A stretch of DNA of 64,000 nt from Charina bottae (lineage: Eukaryota > Chordata > Lepidosauria > Squamata > Charinaidae), in assembly GCA_023362775.1 (NCBI GenBank), contig JALMGJ010000002.1:35427914-35491913 (forward strand). The letters run 5' to 3'. Below the pieces are notes generated by a model. The model saw only the letters and a program-made list of their open reading frames with translations, ran no database searches and was not told where the DNA came from. The translations under genes and the position numbers were made by a program. Positions 31,498 through 43,127 of this stretch are shown piece by piece. How positions within the stretch are numbered: the stretch's first letter is position 1; every line of letters starts with the position of its first letter.

Positions 31498-33285
31498 TAC
31501 CAGAACTCCACGCAGCTTCTTATTAGTATATAGCAGAGTAGAAGCGTTCCCATAAACTTGCACAAGGCTTAATCAGTTCAAAACACAAAATAAACACACT
31601 TCACATGTTAATGTAACGTTACATAAAAAAAAGAGTTTACAATTTTATTGTAACTCAGAGTTCCTTAGTAGAAATGGTCCATGCGTGCGAGCAATTGGTT
31701 CTGACGTGAGCCACATGCTTCTAATGTGGCCCACCTGGATGGAAGTATGATCAATGTGGCAGCCATAGCTGAGCCATCCTCCTTGGTAGGAGATTCGAGC
31801 AGAAAGAGAAAGAGAAGGGAACAGGAAACAGGAAACCGGGATTCAGCCCCTCCCATGCAAAGCAAGTAAGATTAGATTACAGCAGAGGCTGCCTCCTCCT
31901 TCAAGCTTGTGTGAGATGTGCTTGGTTGAAACCCGATATCTCTAACACCTTTCTCAGCGGGTGAAATAATCCCCACTAGAATGATGCCCATAGTCCTGGC
32001 ATCTCTTTGGACAGCTGGAGGTGCAGAGATGTGCCCACAGCAGAGGGGGGCATGTTAGCTGCCTGGCCAAGGATGGTCAACTCTAACCCTTTGGTTCCCA
32101 TCCACAGCTGCATGGGAGTGTACCCACAGGAGCCTCTGCATAACCCTCTACCTTTCCTCAGAGGGGAGATGGAAGCAAAGAGGCTTTTCCTATACCCAGG
32201 TTGAAAGGAGATTTTATCCCCTTCATCCTGGGCTGGTCTAGGGCGATGAGGATGGAGAAGGGCCAGTGGCTGCAGAGGGTGACTACACACACATAGAAGG
32301 ATATGCAAAGGATGTTCTTCTTTCTTTTCTCTCTGGTTTTGTAGGCCTTACGCTACAGTTTCCATGAGTATCTAGCCTAAAGTGGCAGGAATATTATTAT
32401 CTGTGAATTTTGAAGTGCATTTTATCCACTTGGTACATTTTGAAGAAGAAAAATTCACTGGATTTTGGGAGGAGGAGGAGGAGGAGGATCATCTCTGGTT
32501 TGCTAACCCTAACCTGTCAGTGCTGCAACAACTTGTAATTTTAACTTTGCTCAGAAAAAATAGAGTTGTGGCACCTAAATTCTACATCTTAGGCACATCC
32601 AGCAGTGACGCCCAGAAATGCACCACCTTTAAAGGGAAAAAGAATTCCCAGAAAAGGGAATTCTTTCTCTGTCAAGAGGATCTCAAAGGTAACACAAAGA
32701 TTCAGGGATGGGAGCTGAAGGCCTGCTGAGCAAGCACAGCCAGCGGTTCGCAGCCAAGGACTCTGGCAGCCGAGTAAGACGACCATCGTTCCCAAGACTA
32801 AGGTAGCCCTGCATTCACAAAACTGAGTTCAAGGTGTCCTAGCCCTGAGAAAATATTTGTGTCCTCATTCTGGGTACCACCAGGACAGCTTACAAAGTGA
32901 AAATGGGCTGGCCTTCACCTCTTGCCTGAACTCTACTACTAGACGGAGAATAATGGACAATGCAGTGAAGCTCCAGCATGCTGAACCAAGAGAAAGTGCC
33001 CGTAACATCTGTTTGGGGCAGTCGTTATTATCTGACGACATTCTTCGTTATTATCTGACATTCTGAGCAGAGAAAGTGCTCCTCAAAGCATGTTACTGGA
33101 AAAACATCCATGAACCTATTCTCAAAGACTTGTTCTGATGTCTGAAAGCTATTGGGGTCTGGATGGGAGAGAACTTACTCCAGTTGAACTCAATAAGGTG
33201 GAGCCACTCTTTGTACTTCGGGGTTAGTGCCTGCTCCCGTGTTGTCCCTGGATGGGGTTGAAGAAGTAGGTCCATGGCTTGGGGA
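31498..33285. other. No gene recognised
   Basis: Intergenic sequence with short chance ORFs only. Confidence 0.4.
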
Positions 33286-33440
33286 CTTTCTTGGACTCAT
33301 GGCTTCTGTTAGATCAGCAGGTGGAGGCTGTGGCCAGGGTGGCTTTTGCCCGGTTTTGGCTGGTGCACCAGTTGTGGCCTTACTTGGAAAGGGGAGACTG
33401 GACTATGGTGCCTCATGCCCCCATCACCACTTGTTTAAAC
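33286..33440 (+). mobile_element. L2-type LINE fragment
   Basis: The phrase gaggctgtggccagggtggc...ggctggtgcaccagttgtgg parallels the L2 segment near 45770-45830 ([19 protein letters not shown]). Short and decayed. A (GT)n run follows at 33541-33577. Confidence 0.55.
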
Positions 33441-33538
33441 TCCTGCAATGTGCTCGATATGCGCAATTTGCATATAAGTGCATTTAATGGTTCCACTTTG
33501 GGCATGTACATTTCACTTAACTTTGTATGTGCCTTTAT

Positions 33539-33579
<41 letters not shown>

Positions 33580-33950
33580 CACTCATACACACTGTCCCGC
33601 TCCTGGGGATAATTTGCATACTCTTGGAGTATTCTGGGAAGTGAGGAGAAGTCACTGCAAGCAGCAGAGAAGATAGACCTTATTCGATCAGCTCCAGCTA
33701 TCAGTCCCTGCACCTACAACACACAAGGCTTTACAAATCTTCCAGCTCCCCCACCTCCCTTTCCTTCTTGTTGGTAGATAGGACATCATGACTGGGGAGC
33801 TTCTGCAGTCATATTCCTAGAATCAAAATGGTTAATTGAGTCTTTCTGGTTTTTACTGCAATAGCATGGATTTTTAAGTTTCCTGTGCCTGGATCAACCC
33901 TTTCAGTTAGAAAAAAAGAATTTAAAGATCCTGCCCTCTTGAAGCCAAGT

Positions 33951-34020
33951 GGGGAATTAGCTCAAATGGAAGAGTGCTCGCTTAGCAGGCGAGAGGTAGC
34001 AGGATTGATGCCATTCTCCG
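33951..34020 (+). pseudogene. tRNA-Ala(AGC) pseudogene
   Basis: Matches the tRNA-Ala(AGC) at 34733 through the anticodon arm (CTCGC TTAGCAG GCGAG), but the T arm has lost three bases (ggattgatgccattctcc) and the discriminator is replaced. The sequence just downstream is rearranged into a hairpin (34021-34117). Confidence 0.85.
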
Positions 34021-34117
34021 CCTGGAACAGGATTTTCTGTCTGGAAGCGAAAAAAGAACAGAGATGGACTGCATCTCTGTTCTTTTTTCGCTTCCAGACA
34101 GAAAATCCTGTTCCAGG
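34021..34117. repeat. Perfect 46-bp inverted repeat
   Basis: Arms 34021-34066 and 34072-34117 are exact reverse complements around a 5-base centre (gactg). The right arm is the normal 3' flank of the related tRNA at 34733; the left arm is an extra inverted copy of it. Confidence 0.92.
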
Positions 34118-34366
34118 CAGATTTTGCATATCCTCCTGGACTTCTACACTGTGGCAGAGCAGTGGAGGCAGGCAGTTGGGAGTTAGTGGCAGTGCCGAAC
34201 TCTTGCTTTGCTTGCAGGAGTTAGTGGGATCAATGTCCACCTTCTCCAGGCATCCCTTTGCTTGATTTTACCATCCATACCGGAGATCCACCCCACTCCA
34301 CCCCCCACCCCCGTGATTCTGCCTATCAGCTTCTACGTGGCTCTTTCTTGAGAAATGATGGATGCT

Positions 34367-34439
34367 GCACAATCAGCTTATATGGAAGAGGGCTTGCTTT
34401 ACGAACAAGAGGTGGTGGGTTTGATGCCCACATTCTCCT
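34367..34439 (+). pseudogene. Degenerate tRNA-Ala-like pseudogene
   Basis: Aligns over 73 nt with the tRNA-Ala genes and keeps the T arm (GTGGG/CCCAC), but the acceptor stem is mismatched (GCACAAT against ATTCTCC) and the anticodon loop reads TTTACGA with a broken stem. It is repeated nearly unchanged at 35105-35177. Confidence 0.75.
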
Positions 34440-34549
34440 AGTCCAACTTCTCCACTCCTTTGCCATGTTATTAGACAATTTTTATCTCTGTAGCTCATGA
34501 ATCTTGTCCTGAGTTCTTGCAGTTCGGTGGGTCAAGGCTGCCTGCCCGT

Positions 34550-34622
34550 GGGGAATTAGCTCATGTGGTAGAGCGCTTGCTTTGCATGCAAGAGGTGGTG
34601 GGATCGATGCCCACATTCTCCA
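34550..34622 (+). tRNA. tRNA-Ala (TGC anticodon)
   Basis: A 73-nt cloverleaf: acceptor GGGGAAT/ATTCTCC with the G3:U70 pair that identifies alanine tRNAs, D stem GCTC/GAGC, anticodon arm CTTGC-TTTGCAT-GCAAG with anticodon TGC, T stem GTGGG/CCCAC, and discriminator A. Box A (TAGCTCATGTGG) and box B are intact. TTTT at 34629-34632 can end Pol III transcription. CCA is not encoded, as expected for a eukaryote. It reads GCA-type alanine codons in translation. Confidence 0.95.
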
Positions 34623-34732
34623 GCCAAACTTTTACTTTATTTTGCCATCTTATTAGACCATTTTCATCTCCTCAGTTCCTGCATCTTGTCCTGAATTCTT
34701 GCAGTGTGGTAGATCAAGGGTGCCTGGCAGCT

Positions 34733-34805
34733 GGGGAATTAGCTCAAATGGAAGAGCGCTCGCTTAGCAGGCGAGAGGTAGCAGGATCGATGCCTGCATT
34801 CTCCA
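34733..34805 (+). tRNA. tRNA-Ala (AGC anticodon)
   Basis: A 73-nt cloverleaf with G3:U70, D stem GCTC/GAGC, anticodon arm CTCGC-TTAGCAG-GCGAG (AGC; A34 is normally edited to inosine), T stem GCAGG/CCTGC and discriminator A. A T6 run near 34815 is a Pol III terminator. The D loop reads GGAAGAG where the copy at 36809 has GGTAGAG. An identical gene lies at 56027-56099 on the other strand. Confidence 0.94.
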
Positions 34806-35104
34806 GTCCATCTCTGTTCTTTTTTCGCTTCCAGACAGAAAATCCTGTTCCAGGCAGATTTTGCATATCCTCCTGGACTTCTACACTGTGGCAGAGCAGT
34901 GGAGGCAGGCAGTTGGGAGTTAGTGGCAATGCCGAACTCTTGCTTTGCTTGCAGGAGTTAGTGGGATCAATGTCCACCTTCTCCAGGCATCCCTTTGCTT
35001 GATTTTACCATCCATACCGGAGATCCACCCCACTCCACCCCCCACCCCCCGTGATTCTACCTATCAGCTTCTATGTGGCTCTTTCTTGAGAAATGATGGA
35101 TGCT

Positions 35105-35177
35105 GCACAATCAGCTTATATGGAAGAGGGCTTGCTTTACGAACAAGAGATGGTGGGTTTGATGCCCACATTCTCCT
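35105..35177 (+). pseudogene. Degenerate tRNA-Ala-like pseudogene, second copy
   Basis: Nearly identical to 34367-34439 and part of the same ~740-bp tandem duplication, with the same broken acceptor stem and altered anticodon loop. Confidence 0.75.
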
Positions 35178-35287
35178 AGTCCAACTTCTCCACTCCTTTG
35201 CCATGTTATTAGACAATTTTTATCTCTGTAGCTCATGAATCTTGTCCTGAGTTCTTGCAGTTCGGTGGGTCAAGGCTGCCTGCCCGT

Positions 35288-35360
35288 GGGGAATTAGCTC
35301 ATATGGTAGAGCGCTTGCTTTGCATGCAAGAGGTGGTGGGATCGATGCCCACATTCTCCA
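35288..35360 (+). tRNA. tRNA-Ala (TGC anticodon)
   Basis: A 73-nt cloverleaf almost identical to 34550-34622 (D loop TATGG for TGTGG). G3:U70, anticodon TGC and discriminator A are intact. A TTTT terminator lies near 35378. Confidence 0.95.
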
Positions 35361-36808
35361 GCCAACTCTCTGCTCACTTTTGGCATCCCTATACAAAACC
35401 ATCCTCATCTAATCCATTTCTATGCATTACCTGGTACTTGCCTGTTCCTTTATATGCTGTGGAATAGCACTGAGAGGCAGTGGGGGAATCCTTCAGCCTG
35501 AGAGAGGGCTATTAATTATTCTTTTCTATTAGAAGGCCATTAATGCCCATGATCTTCACAACAACCCTCTTCTGTCTCCTTTTTTCTCTGCTAAGAGTCA
35601 AGTCTACTCAGGTCTTCCTCCGTATGAAGTCACAGATCTCTACTTGTCTCTGGACATTCAGAAGAGCAATTGGTGCTGGCTCACTTTTGACACTTTTGAG
35701 ACAGCGGGATTGATGGCCATGGTCCTCAGTGCATTTTTTCCACTTGGTTCATTTTGAAGAAGAGTACACTGGAGTTGGGCAGACAATAAATGGAGGAGGA
35801 GGAGGAGGAGGAGGAGGAGGAGGGGGGGGGGGTGAGTGGGTGAGGGTGAAGTCTGATTTATAATCCTCACACTCCCAGACAAATCAGTCCAAAACCAACA
35901 GACCTGGCTGCCAGTATCATCTTCTCTCTCTGACAAGACTCCAAGGAGCAACTGTGTGTTGTGTTGTGTTGTGCTATGTGAGTTACATTGGGAGCTAGAG
36001 GTTCTCAGGGCAGAAATGTCCGTTTTGTCAACAACCAAAAATCGCTGAGCTCCACGGCTGAAAAGCAAAAGGTTAAATAGCCATTAAAATATGGGAAAGA
36101 AACACCAGTGGGACATAATCAACTGTGGAAGTACCTCCACCTTTTTATGAAATAAGCGTTCTGAGACCGCCATGCCCTCTCCAGGTCCTGGCTCCCTTCA
36201 GCTGACTTTCACCTGGGAGCTGCACAGTCGATTTCCTTTCCGTAGCTGGAAGCAGCATCCGGGCAGGATTCTGACCGTATCTGGTGGGCTGCTAGAGAAG
36301 CTCTTTTGCTTTGGAACTGGAAATGAGTCCCATGTTTCCGGTGAAAGAGCAGCTCATCCATGTCATCTGAGATATTTAACCCGGAAATTGGCTGTATTTA
36401 CACATAGTGACAGCTACTCCTTCCTTAACCATGGTTTTAAAAAATGCTCAAAAGTGGGTGGATCCCCACATCCCACTTAGCCGGATCCAAGAAACCAAGG
36501 TCTGGGTTGGTGCATTCTGTGAATTTGAATTTGAGCTATGCTCTGACTTGGAGCAAACGCTGAACCCTAAAGAGTAGGGGGAATTCTGGATGGAGGCTTT
36601 TCTCACTTGAGGCAGCGGGATGGTTCATATTTGCTAATTCAAACATCCCTTTGAATCTCCAGATTCGTCGATTTAGGGGCTTCCACTGATTTAGGTGGTT
36701 TTGATTGCACTCTCACGATGGAACACCAGCCTTCTCCTGTTGGTTTCTGCATGTCGTCTTGGTCTCTTTCTTTCTTGGGAAACTGTGCAAGGGTGCTACC
36801 ACACAGCT
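35361..36808. other. Arm-1-specific spacer, no gene recognised
   Basis: Between tRNA genes. Contains (GGA)n followed by poly-G at 35787-35831. No exon or repeat end is recognised. This stretch is missing from arm 2. Confidence 0.5.
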
Positions 36809-36881
36809 GGGGAATTAGCTCAAATGGTAGAGCGCTTGCTTAGCATGCAAGAGGTAGCAGGATCGATGCCTGCATTCTCCA
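36809..36881 (+). tRNA. tRNA-Ala (AGC anticodon)
   Basis: A 73-nt cloverleaf: GGGGAAT/ATTCTCC with G3:U70, D stem GCTC/GAGC with the standard GGTAGAGC, anticodon arm CTTGC-TTAGCAT-GCAAG, T stem GCAGG/CCTGC, discriminator A. TTTT near 36896 is a Pol III terminator. It is the copy closest to the usual vertebrate sequence. Confidence 0.96.
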
Positions 36882-37470
36882 GCCTTTCCCCTTCATTTTG
36901 CCCCATCCATAGAAAGCCCTGCCCAACCCAGTTTCTGCATCTCCTCCAAGGTTCCTTCCACGTGGGGCTCCTAAGCTGCTGGGGAGCTCCCCCTAATGCT
37001 GGGCGGTCGTTTTGCCCGAAGAGATGTTGGGATGCTTTTTCTGGAAGAGCTTTAGCTATTAATCAGTGCACTTGCGTTGGGAGAGGAGAGAGACAGATCA
37101 AGGGGGAGGAGGGAAGACATGGGTGTTATCAATGCTTGCTGTGTGGGCAGGATCCTTGAGGTGCTTAACATCTCCTCCTTGCCAGTTACCCCCAGAGTGG
37201 AGTGCGTAGCAGACCCAGCAAAACCTGGGCTCCTTTCATTTTGAACTAAGAGAGTCCGTAAGGCAGACCTCTGCACCTGCATCCTGGAGCCAGACAGATG
37301 GATGAGGGTCCTGCACATCTGGAGGGCAGACCCGTTTGCCTCTTGGAGCATTTCAGGGCTTGCAATTCACAAGGCAAGGATGGAAAAGTAAGCAGAGAGT
37401 AAATGATCAAACTGGCAATTGCAGCATTCTCTTTCAGCCCTTGTAAAACAGCTACTGCTTTGCTTCCTGT

Positions 37471-37701
37471 TTGAAAAAAACACCCGTAGAGGTTTTCCTT
37501 GCCAATTCAGACCCCGAGATCATTCTGGATCCCCTGCATGTTCCCATGCCTAATGAAGAGGTCACTCACGAGTGGGAGGACCTATTTGGTGGTGGCACCA
37601 GCCATAGAGTATGCTCCCTAGAGAGGCTCACCTTGTGCCCTTTTGTGCCAGATGAAAAGCATTTTCTTCTCGTAGGAACGTTAAAAGCTGGGATTTTTTA
37701 A
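37471..37701 (+). other. Unidentified 76-codon ORF, duplicated in arm 2
   Basis: Encodes an acidic, non-repetitive stretch (VEVFLANSDPEIILDPLH, TSHRVCSLERLTLCPFVP). The copy at 54838-55050 on the minus strand keeps the frame with only a few residue changes (for example D to N in PDEKHF). No family is recognised; conservation may simply reflect recent duplication. No natural start is evident. Confidence 0.3.
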
Positions 37702-37973
37702 AAGTGCTTTTCTATGTTTGCATTGGGTAATATTGCTGCTAATCTGATACTGCTTTTCGCTGATCTGCTGTTCCTTCTTTTGCAGCTTGTTTCATTCTGA
37801 CTTTATAATGTCATGTTCTGATTTTTCATGTTAATTTAAAAAAAAAACTCATACAACTCCAGAGAACATTAGGCAGCAAAAAAGAGCAATCTGACATTGT
37901 GCAATCTGTTTTAGGGGACTGTATTAGCATGTTTGCTGTGGAAAATTTCTTTGATATGCGTAGGGCTTATAGG

Positions 37974-38130
37974 TAGTCCTCAAGTTACAAAGGTGACTGG
38001 GACCGGAATTTCCGTCGTTAACCAATGCGGTCATAAAGCATGATGTTACGTGACTGCATCACTTAGCGACAGCAATCCCAGCAGTCCCGGTTGCTGTCGT
38101 TAACCGAATCCCACCCGGTCGTTAGGCGAG
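37974..38130. mobile_element. Partial DNA-transposon-like repeat (gtagtcctcaagtta...gttaggcgaggac)
   Basis: Starts taggtagtcctcaagttaca and contains cactagcgac-type phrases ending ggtcgttaggcgaggac, the same family as 48095-48436. GC-rich unassigned sequence follows to about 38620; its long ORFs on both strands look compositional. Confidence 0.6.
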
Positions 38131-38620
38131 GACCCACCCGGATCCAAGCCATTCCCGCCTCGGTCCCTCCTCTGCGTCCTCTTCAACTCCCCCCACCTGT
38201 CTATCTCTCTCCCCCCATCTCTGTCCTTTGGGCCGCCTTGCACAGCGGCACTCCTGGGCGGCCTGGGGCCTTCAGCACTCTCAGCTGGCTGCCCCCGCCC
38301 CGGACCTCCACTTCAGCCCCTGCACCGAAACTACCACCCAGGAGTGCTGCCTCAACCCCGTGAAGCCCCAGTGCCGCGCAGGCCCTGCCACACCCAGCTG
38401 ACCTTTGCCATCTTCTGCCCGCTGTTGACAAGGCGTGCCCGGCCTGGCAGCGAGGCAGCTGCTGGCTGTGCCAGGCCTTCTTCCCAAGGCCACTCATGCT
38501 GTTCTCCAAATTGCGCGCCTCGGAAAGCTTCCGAAGGATCTTCTTCTCGGAACCTTCTTTTCCCGCGGTTCGTGCCCAAGCCGAGACTCCAAGAAAACAC
38601 ACCCAGCGGTCAGTGGAGGT

Positions 38621-39429
38621 CAAAGAAAATATCTTTATTCAACCCAAGGTTGTCAGGTAAGATTGGGTGGTGCCCGCGAAGGACTGCACCTCTGTCTGCC
38701 TTCTTACGGGAGTTTAGTTTAAAGATTTAGCAGTCATCATCAATCAAATGGAATGTGGTAGCTTATTACAATATTTCCTGCATGGACATCTTCCTCCTGT
38801 GCAATCCTTCCTTCCTTTCATATTCCATTAAAACAGAGGTTCCCTTAGCTATAGTTAACCACAATGTCTATGTAAATGGGCATTTTATCTTTCCTATACA
38901 TATGTCTTCCTATGCATAAGATATATGTCTACATAGGTTTTGCTATGTGATGTACTCATTTATTTATAACGGCAGAAGCCAGCCCTTTCCTTTTATAAAA
39001 TGGCATTACTACTGCCTACACAATCTTTCATCAATCCTTAATTTAAACGCATTGTAAACATATAAGGAAAATATTCCAACAAAACCAAGACAGCACCAAG
39101 ATGTGGTTGCTGGAAAGGCACAGGACATTTGAGGCACCATCGCCGAAAGGTTCAGATGACAAGGATGACGACCAGGGAGCAGAAAACAAGTCTCATGAAG
39201 AAAGATGGAAGGCCTTGGGAATCTATAACCTTGGGAAGAAAAACAGGAGGAATAATGTAACACCGACCTTCAAACATCTGAGAAGGTCAAGACCAGTTTG
39301 GAGTGAATGTCAGAATAACTTCCTAAGGCGGTTTGAGAGTGGAACCCACTGACCCAGAGTGGGGCTGAGCTCCCCTTCTATTTGTTCAAGCTGAGGATGG
39401 GCGTTCAAACACTGGACATGCTATCGTCT
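38621..39429. other. No gene recognised
   Basis: Intergenic sequence with no recognised exon or repeat end. Confidence 0.4.
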
Positions 39430-39556
39430 ATGAAGGTTCTCAGTCATCCAGGTGGAATTGTCTGTAGCTTGAATCATGTCAACTGGATTTCTATTTTCTT
39501 AGTAGAAACGTTTTGCTCCTTATCCAAGGAGCTTCTTCAGTCTGAGCAAAGTTGGT
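39430..39556. mobile_element. Solo PLE-like terminal fragment
   Basis: Matches the left arm and flank of the palindrome at 29231-29413 (cttgaatcatgtcaactgga, ctccttatccaaggagcttc) and extends it with tgaaggttctcagtcatcca, which also lies outside the palindrome near 29430. Confidence 0.7.
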
Positions 39557-40257
39557 AAGGGAATCCTAAATATGTTCCTAGGTAGCTGTGTGACCTTACA
39601 CCTGGGGCTAGGTCATGGTTATATTGAGATGTAATTTTTAAGTCCTTTTATCATCTAAAGGAGGGTCGTTAAAATCACCATGCTGCTGTTGAGCTTCTGA
39701 AATGGTCTTAATCTTCCTAGGCACAGAAGACAAAACGGGGAGGAAGATGGGGGAGAGTTTGTGCCTGAGGCCCCCACCTCTATTCAAGGAAGGATTTTCC
39801 AAGTTGGCATAAATGGATTCCTTGACCCCTCTCTCAAACCACCTATCTTCTCTGTCTAACATGCTATCATTTTGTTCCCTCTTCTGAGCACGGCTTCCCT
39901 TCCTGCTGCATAATTGGGAAGGTGACCTCTCATGTTTTCTTTCTTTGCAGAATCACAGGCGAACGTACCACGGACACAAGGTTTTTAGGGGTGGACACCT
40001 GAGGAAGCGACATACAGGAGACCTCGTGCAGAGTTGATTCGTTTGCCAACCCCTGGGACTTGGTTTGGCTGCAGTAATCTGCCTCTGTTTATTCCCAAAA
40101 GAAAACATACGCACATATCTTTGCCCTACACCTTATTGGCTGACCCTAGAGATTTGGTGAATATACACTAGAAACTCCACAAGCTGGATTTCTGAACCCC
40201 CCCTTTTTATCTGTTAATATTGACTCAGGACATTGCCACTTCAGAACTTAAAGCAAG
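39557..40257. other. Upstream region of Ly6 gene B
   Basis: Expected to carry the promoter and 5' UTR of gene B. A pyrimidine tract ending in CAG at about 39950 could be an untranslated-exon acceptor, but no partner donor is clear. Confidence 0.3.
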
Positions 40258-40309
40258 ATGAGTATGATTTTTCTCCTCGGGTTCCCTGCTCTGCTCCTCT
40301 GCAGCGTTG
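40258..40309 (+). CDS. Ly6 gene B exon 1 (signal peptide)
   Basis: ATG at 40258 and leader [17 protein letters not shown]; donor G|GTAAGT at 40309/40310. Same 52-nt length and phase as exon 1 of gene A. Confidence 0.88.
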
Positions 40310-42919
40310 GTAAGTATTTACAAGACTTTAGAGCAGCCTTTCTCAATTTTTTGACTCCAGAAGAACCCTTGAAATATTTTTCAAGCCTCGGGGAACCCCT
40401 GCGCATTCAGGCTCAAATATAGGCCAGAAGTTACAAAATTATTATATTCGTTTCATGGGTAGGCCTGTCTATATGCAGTAACAGCATTCTTAAACTAAAA
40501 ATAAAGAATGAAACTTACCTCTTTAATGTGAACTTGCCCGAATTTGAAATAATTTTTTAAATAAATTGTGATCTCCCAGGGAACCCCTAGTGACTTCTCG
40601 CAGAACCGGAGGGTGCCACGGAACCCTGGTTGAGAAACCCTGGTTTAGAGACAGAGAAAAGATTTGAGTCTCAAGATGGAAGATGTTGCAGTGAAAAGTG
40701 TTGTGGGAGCATGTTCACTGAGGACCGAGGTTTGAGAAGGCCCCTTCTATTATAATTTATTTGATATTTGCATATCACAACAGAATCAGGGAACGGGTAG
40801 AAGGATAGAAAGAGAAGGGATTCAGTCAATAAAGCAGCAGACTGGTGGGACTCAAAATGGTGGTGATATGCAGGAACCTGAAAAAGTCACCATGCAGAAA
40901 AGGATGAGATTAGCTGATGTGTCTAGTTTCACAGACCAGAGAGAGAGAGAGATCTTCCAGGAAGACTTATCCATATTCAAGTGTTTCTCTAAAGTCCATC
41001 TGCTCATGATGGGAGGGGATGACTTATGCAATGCTCCTCTTCATCCACCTGATTTTTCTAGGTAGATTCAAAATATCTGAAGACTTACTGTTCTGCAATC
41101 CTGTTCAAGACATTCCCTCCCCTAGGACACCCCATTCCATACCTTCATTTCCCATAGAATGAAGGAGCAGGGCCTGGTCCATCTGCGCTTGCCCTGTGAA
41201 ACACCTGAATTGCTCTGGAGAGACTTGTTCCTGTTAAGCAGTTGGGAGCCTCCAGCTTTTGTTGATCTGTTGCCCAGCCAAATCATTTGACTGGAGTTAA
41301 TGGTGATTTGAGTTGTGAGACTGCTTTAATTCTTGAGGGTAGAGCCTGAGGATTAAATACAAATATTGCAACTCCCTTTCTGATTTTTGTTGACTGCAGT
41401 GTAAGGCAGAGTACAACAGAAGGCTTAAGGTCTCCCCCATTTCCCAGCTACTTGCTTCCTAAAATTGATTTCTGCTCTAGATCCCTTTTAAAAACTTCAT
41501 TAAATAACTTCATTATAATTACAAATAGTATTTGCAAAGGGGGAAGCTGAATTTCACAAAGCAATCTGCAGAAGGTAGAGATTTAATCTTCCCTCCATGC
41601 ACAGTGGCCTTAATTGTGATTGGTTTCCAATCTGCTTACTGTGCTGTAAAAAAAATCAGTCAAACAGCTGCACCTGATAGATTTTATTCATTGCCTGAGC
41701 AATTTGGGTTTTCCAATAATACTTTGCACTTTTTCCTTCTTGAAAATATGAACATTGTCATCAGTTTTGGTTAGGTGTTGCATTTTATGTATGATTTCTA
41801 ATTTAGGGTTTTAAATTAATTTAGGGACACAAAATTGTGCCCAATTTTGCAATAGAAAAATGCTGTTTGTGCAAGCAAACCTTTCCTCTCGTCCTTTCTG
41901 TGGCAGATCTCTGTTCCCTTGAAAAACATCTCTATTTTGGGGTTGGGGGCATCCACTAGACATTGTTCTTATGGAGCGTTGATGGGAAGCAGAAATCAGG
42001 CAGAGAAATAGTTTACTCCCAAAATAAATCTGCTTATGGAAAATTCTTCTACTTGTAGACAATTCCTGCTTCTCATCCAAACTTGAGAAGAACCACTTCA
42101 AATGCTCGTCACCTTTGTTTCTGATTTCTTGTCCCTTTAAAAATTTCCTCTTCTCTGTCAGCCCAAGGTACCATCTGTAAAGTCTGTGAATCTGGAAATG
42201 GCAAAGGTTGCTATCAGAAAGAAGAGACTTGTAAGACTTACTCTGGACAATGTTTCACATATGCAAGTTATGTCGGTAAGATCCAGGGATAAAAAACATG
42301 GAATATGGAAAAGGAAGCCAGACAGATGTAGGGATTTGAATAGAGTTGAATGCAGGCAATAATCTTTAGTAGTGGTTTTGATGAAAATCCTAAGATCTTG
42401 CCCAGCATCACACTTGGGTCCCACTTATGACAGCTGTTATGATGCAAGGATTACCTTATGTACCCAGGTCTGTCTAATGCCAAACACGTGCATGGTGGTC
42501 TTTCAAGAAACGGCCAGAACTATTTGTAAAGAAAAAAAGAAAAAGTGACTGATTTAAACAGGGGAAGGGATATACAGTAATGCTGATTATGTCACAATAT
42601 AGTGGGACATAACAAGAATAGGTTTTGTGTGACTGTACTTCCTACTAGCTTTATTATTTTCGATAGTGAGGATTTTATTTATTTATTCATTTATTTATTT
42701 ATATTTCAAATTTAGTCACCGCCCATCTCACTCAAAGAGTGACTCTGGGTTTACAATAAAACAAGAATAGTCAATAAAATACAATAAAACAATAGTCTTT
42801 GGACTATTCCAGCATCATTCTCCATGCATCTGAGTGCTACCAGGCATGGCCACCCACTGGCAGCACAGCCAATCCCTTGGGTTGAGATTAAAGTTCAAGT
42901 CAAAAAGAGTATCTATCTA

Positions 42920-42981
<62 letters not shown>

Positions 42982-43073
42982 CCTACCTACCTACCTACCT
43001 ACCTACCTACCTTCCATCCATCCATCCATCCATCTCATTCTATCTCTCTCTCTCTCTATCATCTATCTATCTA

Positions 43074-43127
<54 letters not shown>

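Larger units (their letters stand above)
34485..37880 (+). repeat. Arm 1 of a large inverted duplication (partner 54640-56357)
   Basis: The 34485-35110 and 36809-37880 parts match the minus strand of 56357-55715 and 55712-54640 with few differences. The middle (about 35180-36800) is absent from the partner. Homology includes tRNA genes, their spacers and an unidentified 76-codon ORF. Identity is high enough by eye to suggest a fairly recent event or gene conversion. Confidence 0.88.

Noticed and set aside
34367..34439. A functional tRNA with anticodon TAC
   Set aside because: Acceptor and anticodon stems are mismatched; it is a degenerate tRNA-Ala copy.
38200..38730. Possible GC-rich coding exon or CpG-island promoter
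   Set aside because: ORFs overlap on both strands with no splice signals or domain; more likely repeat interior.
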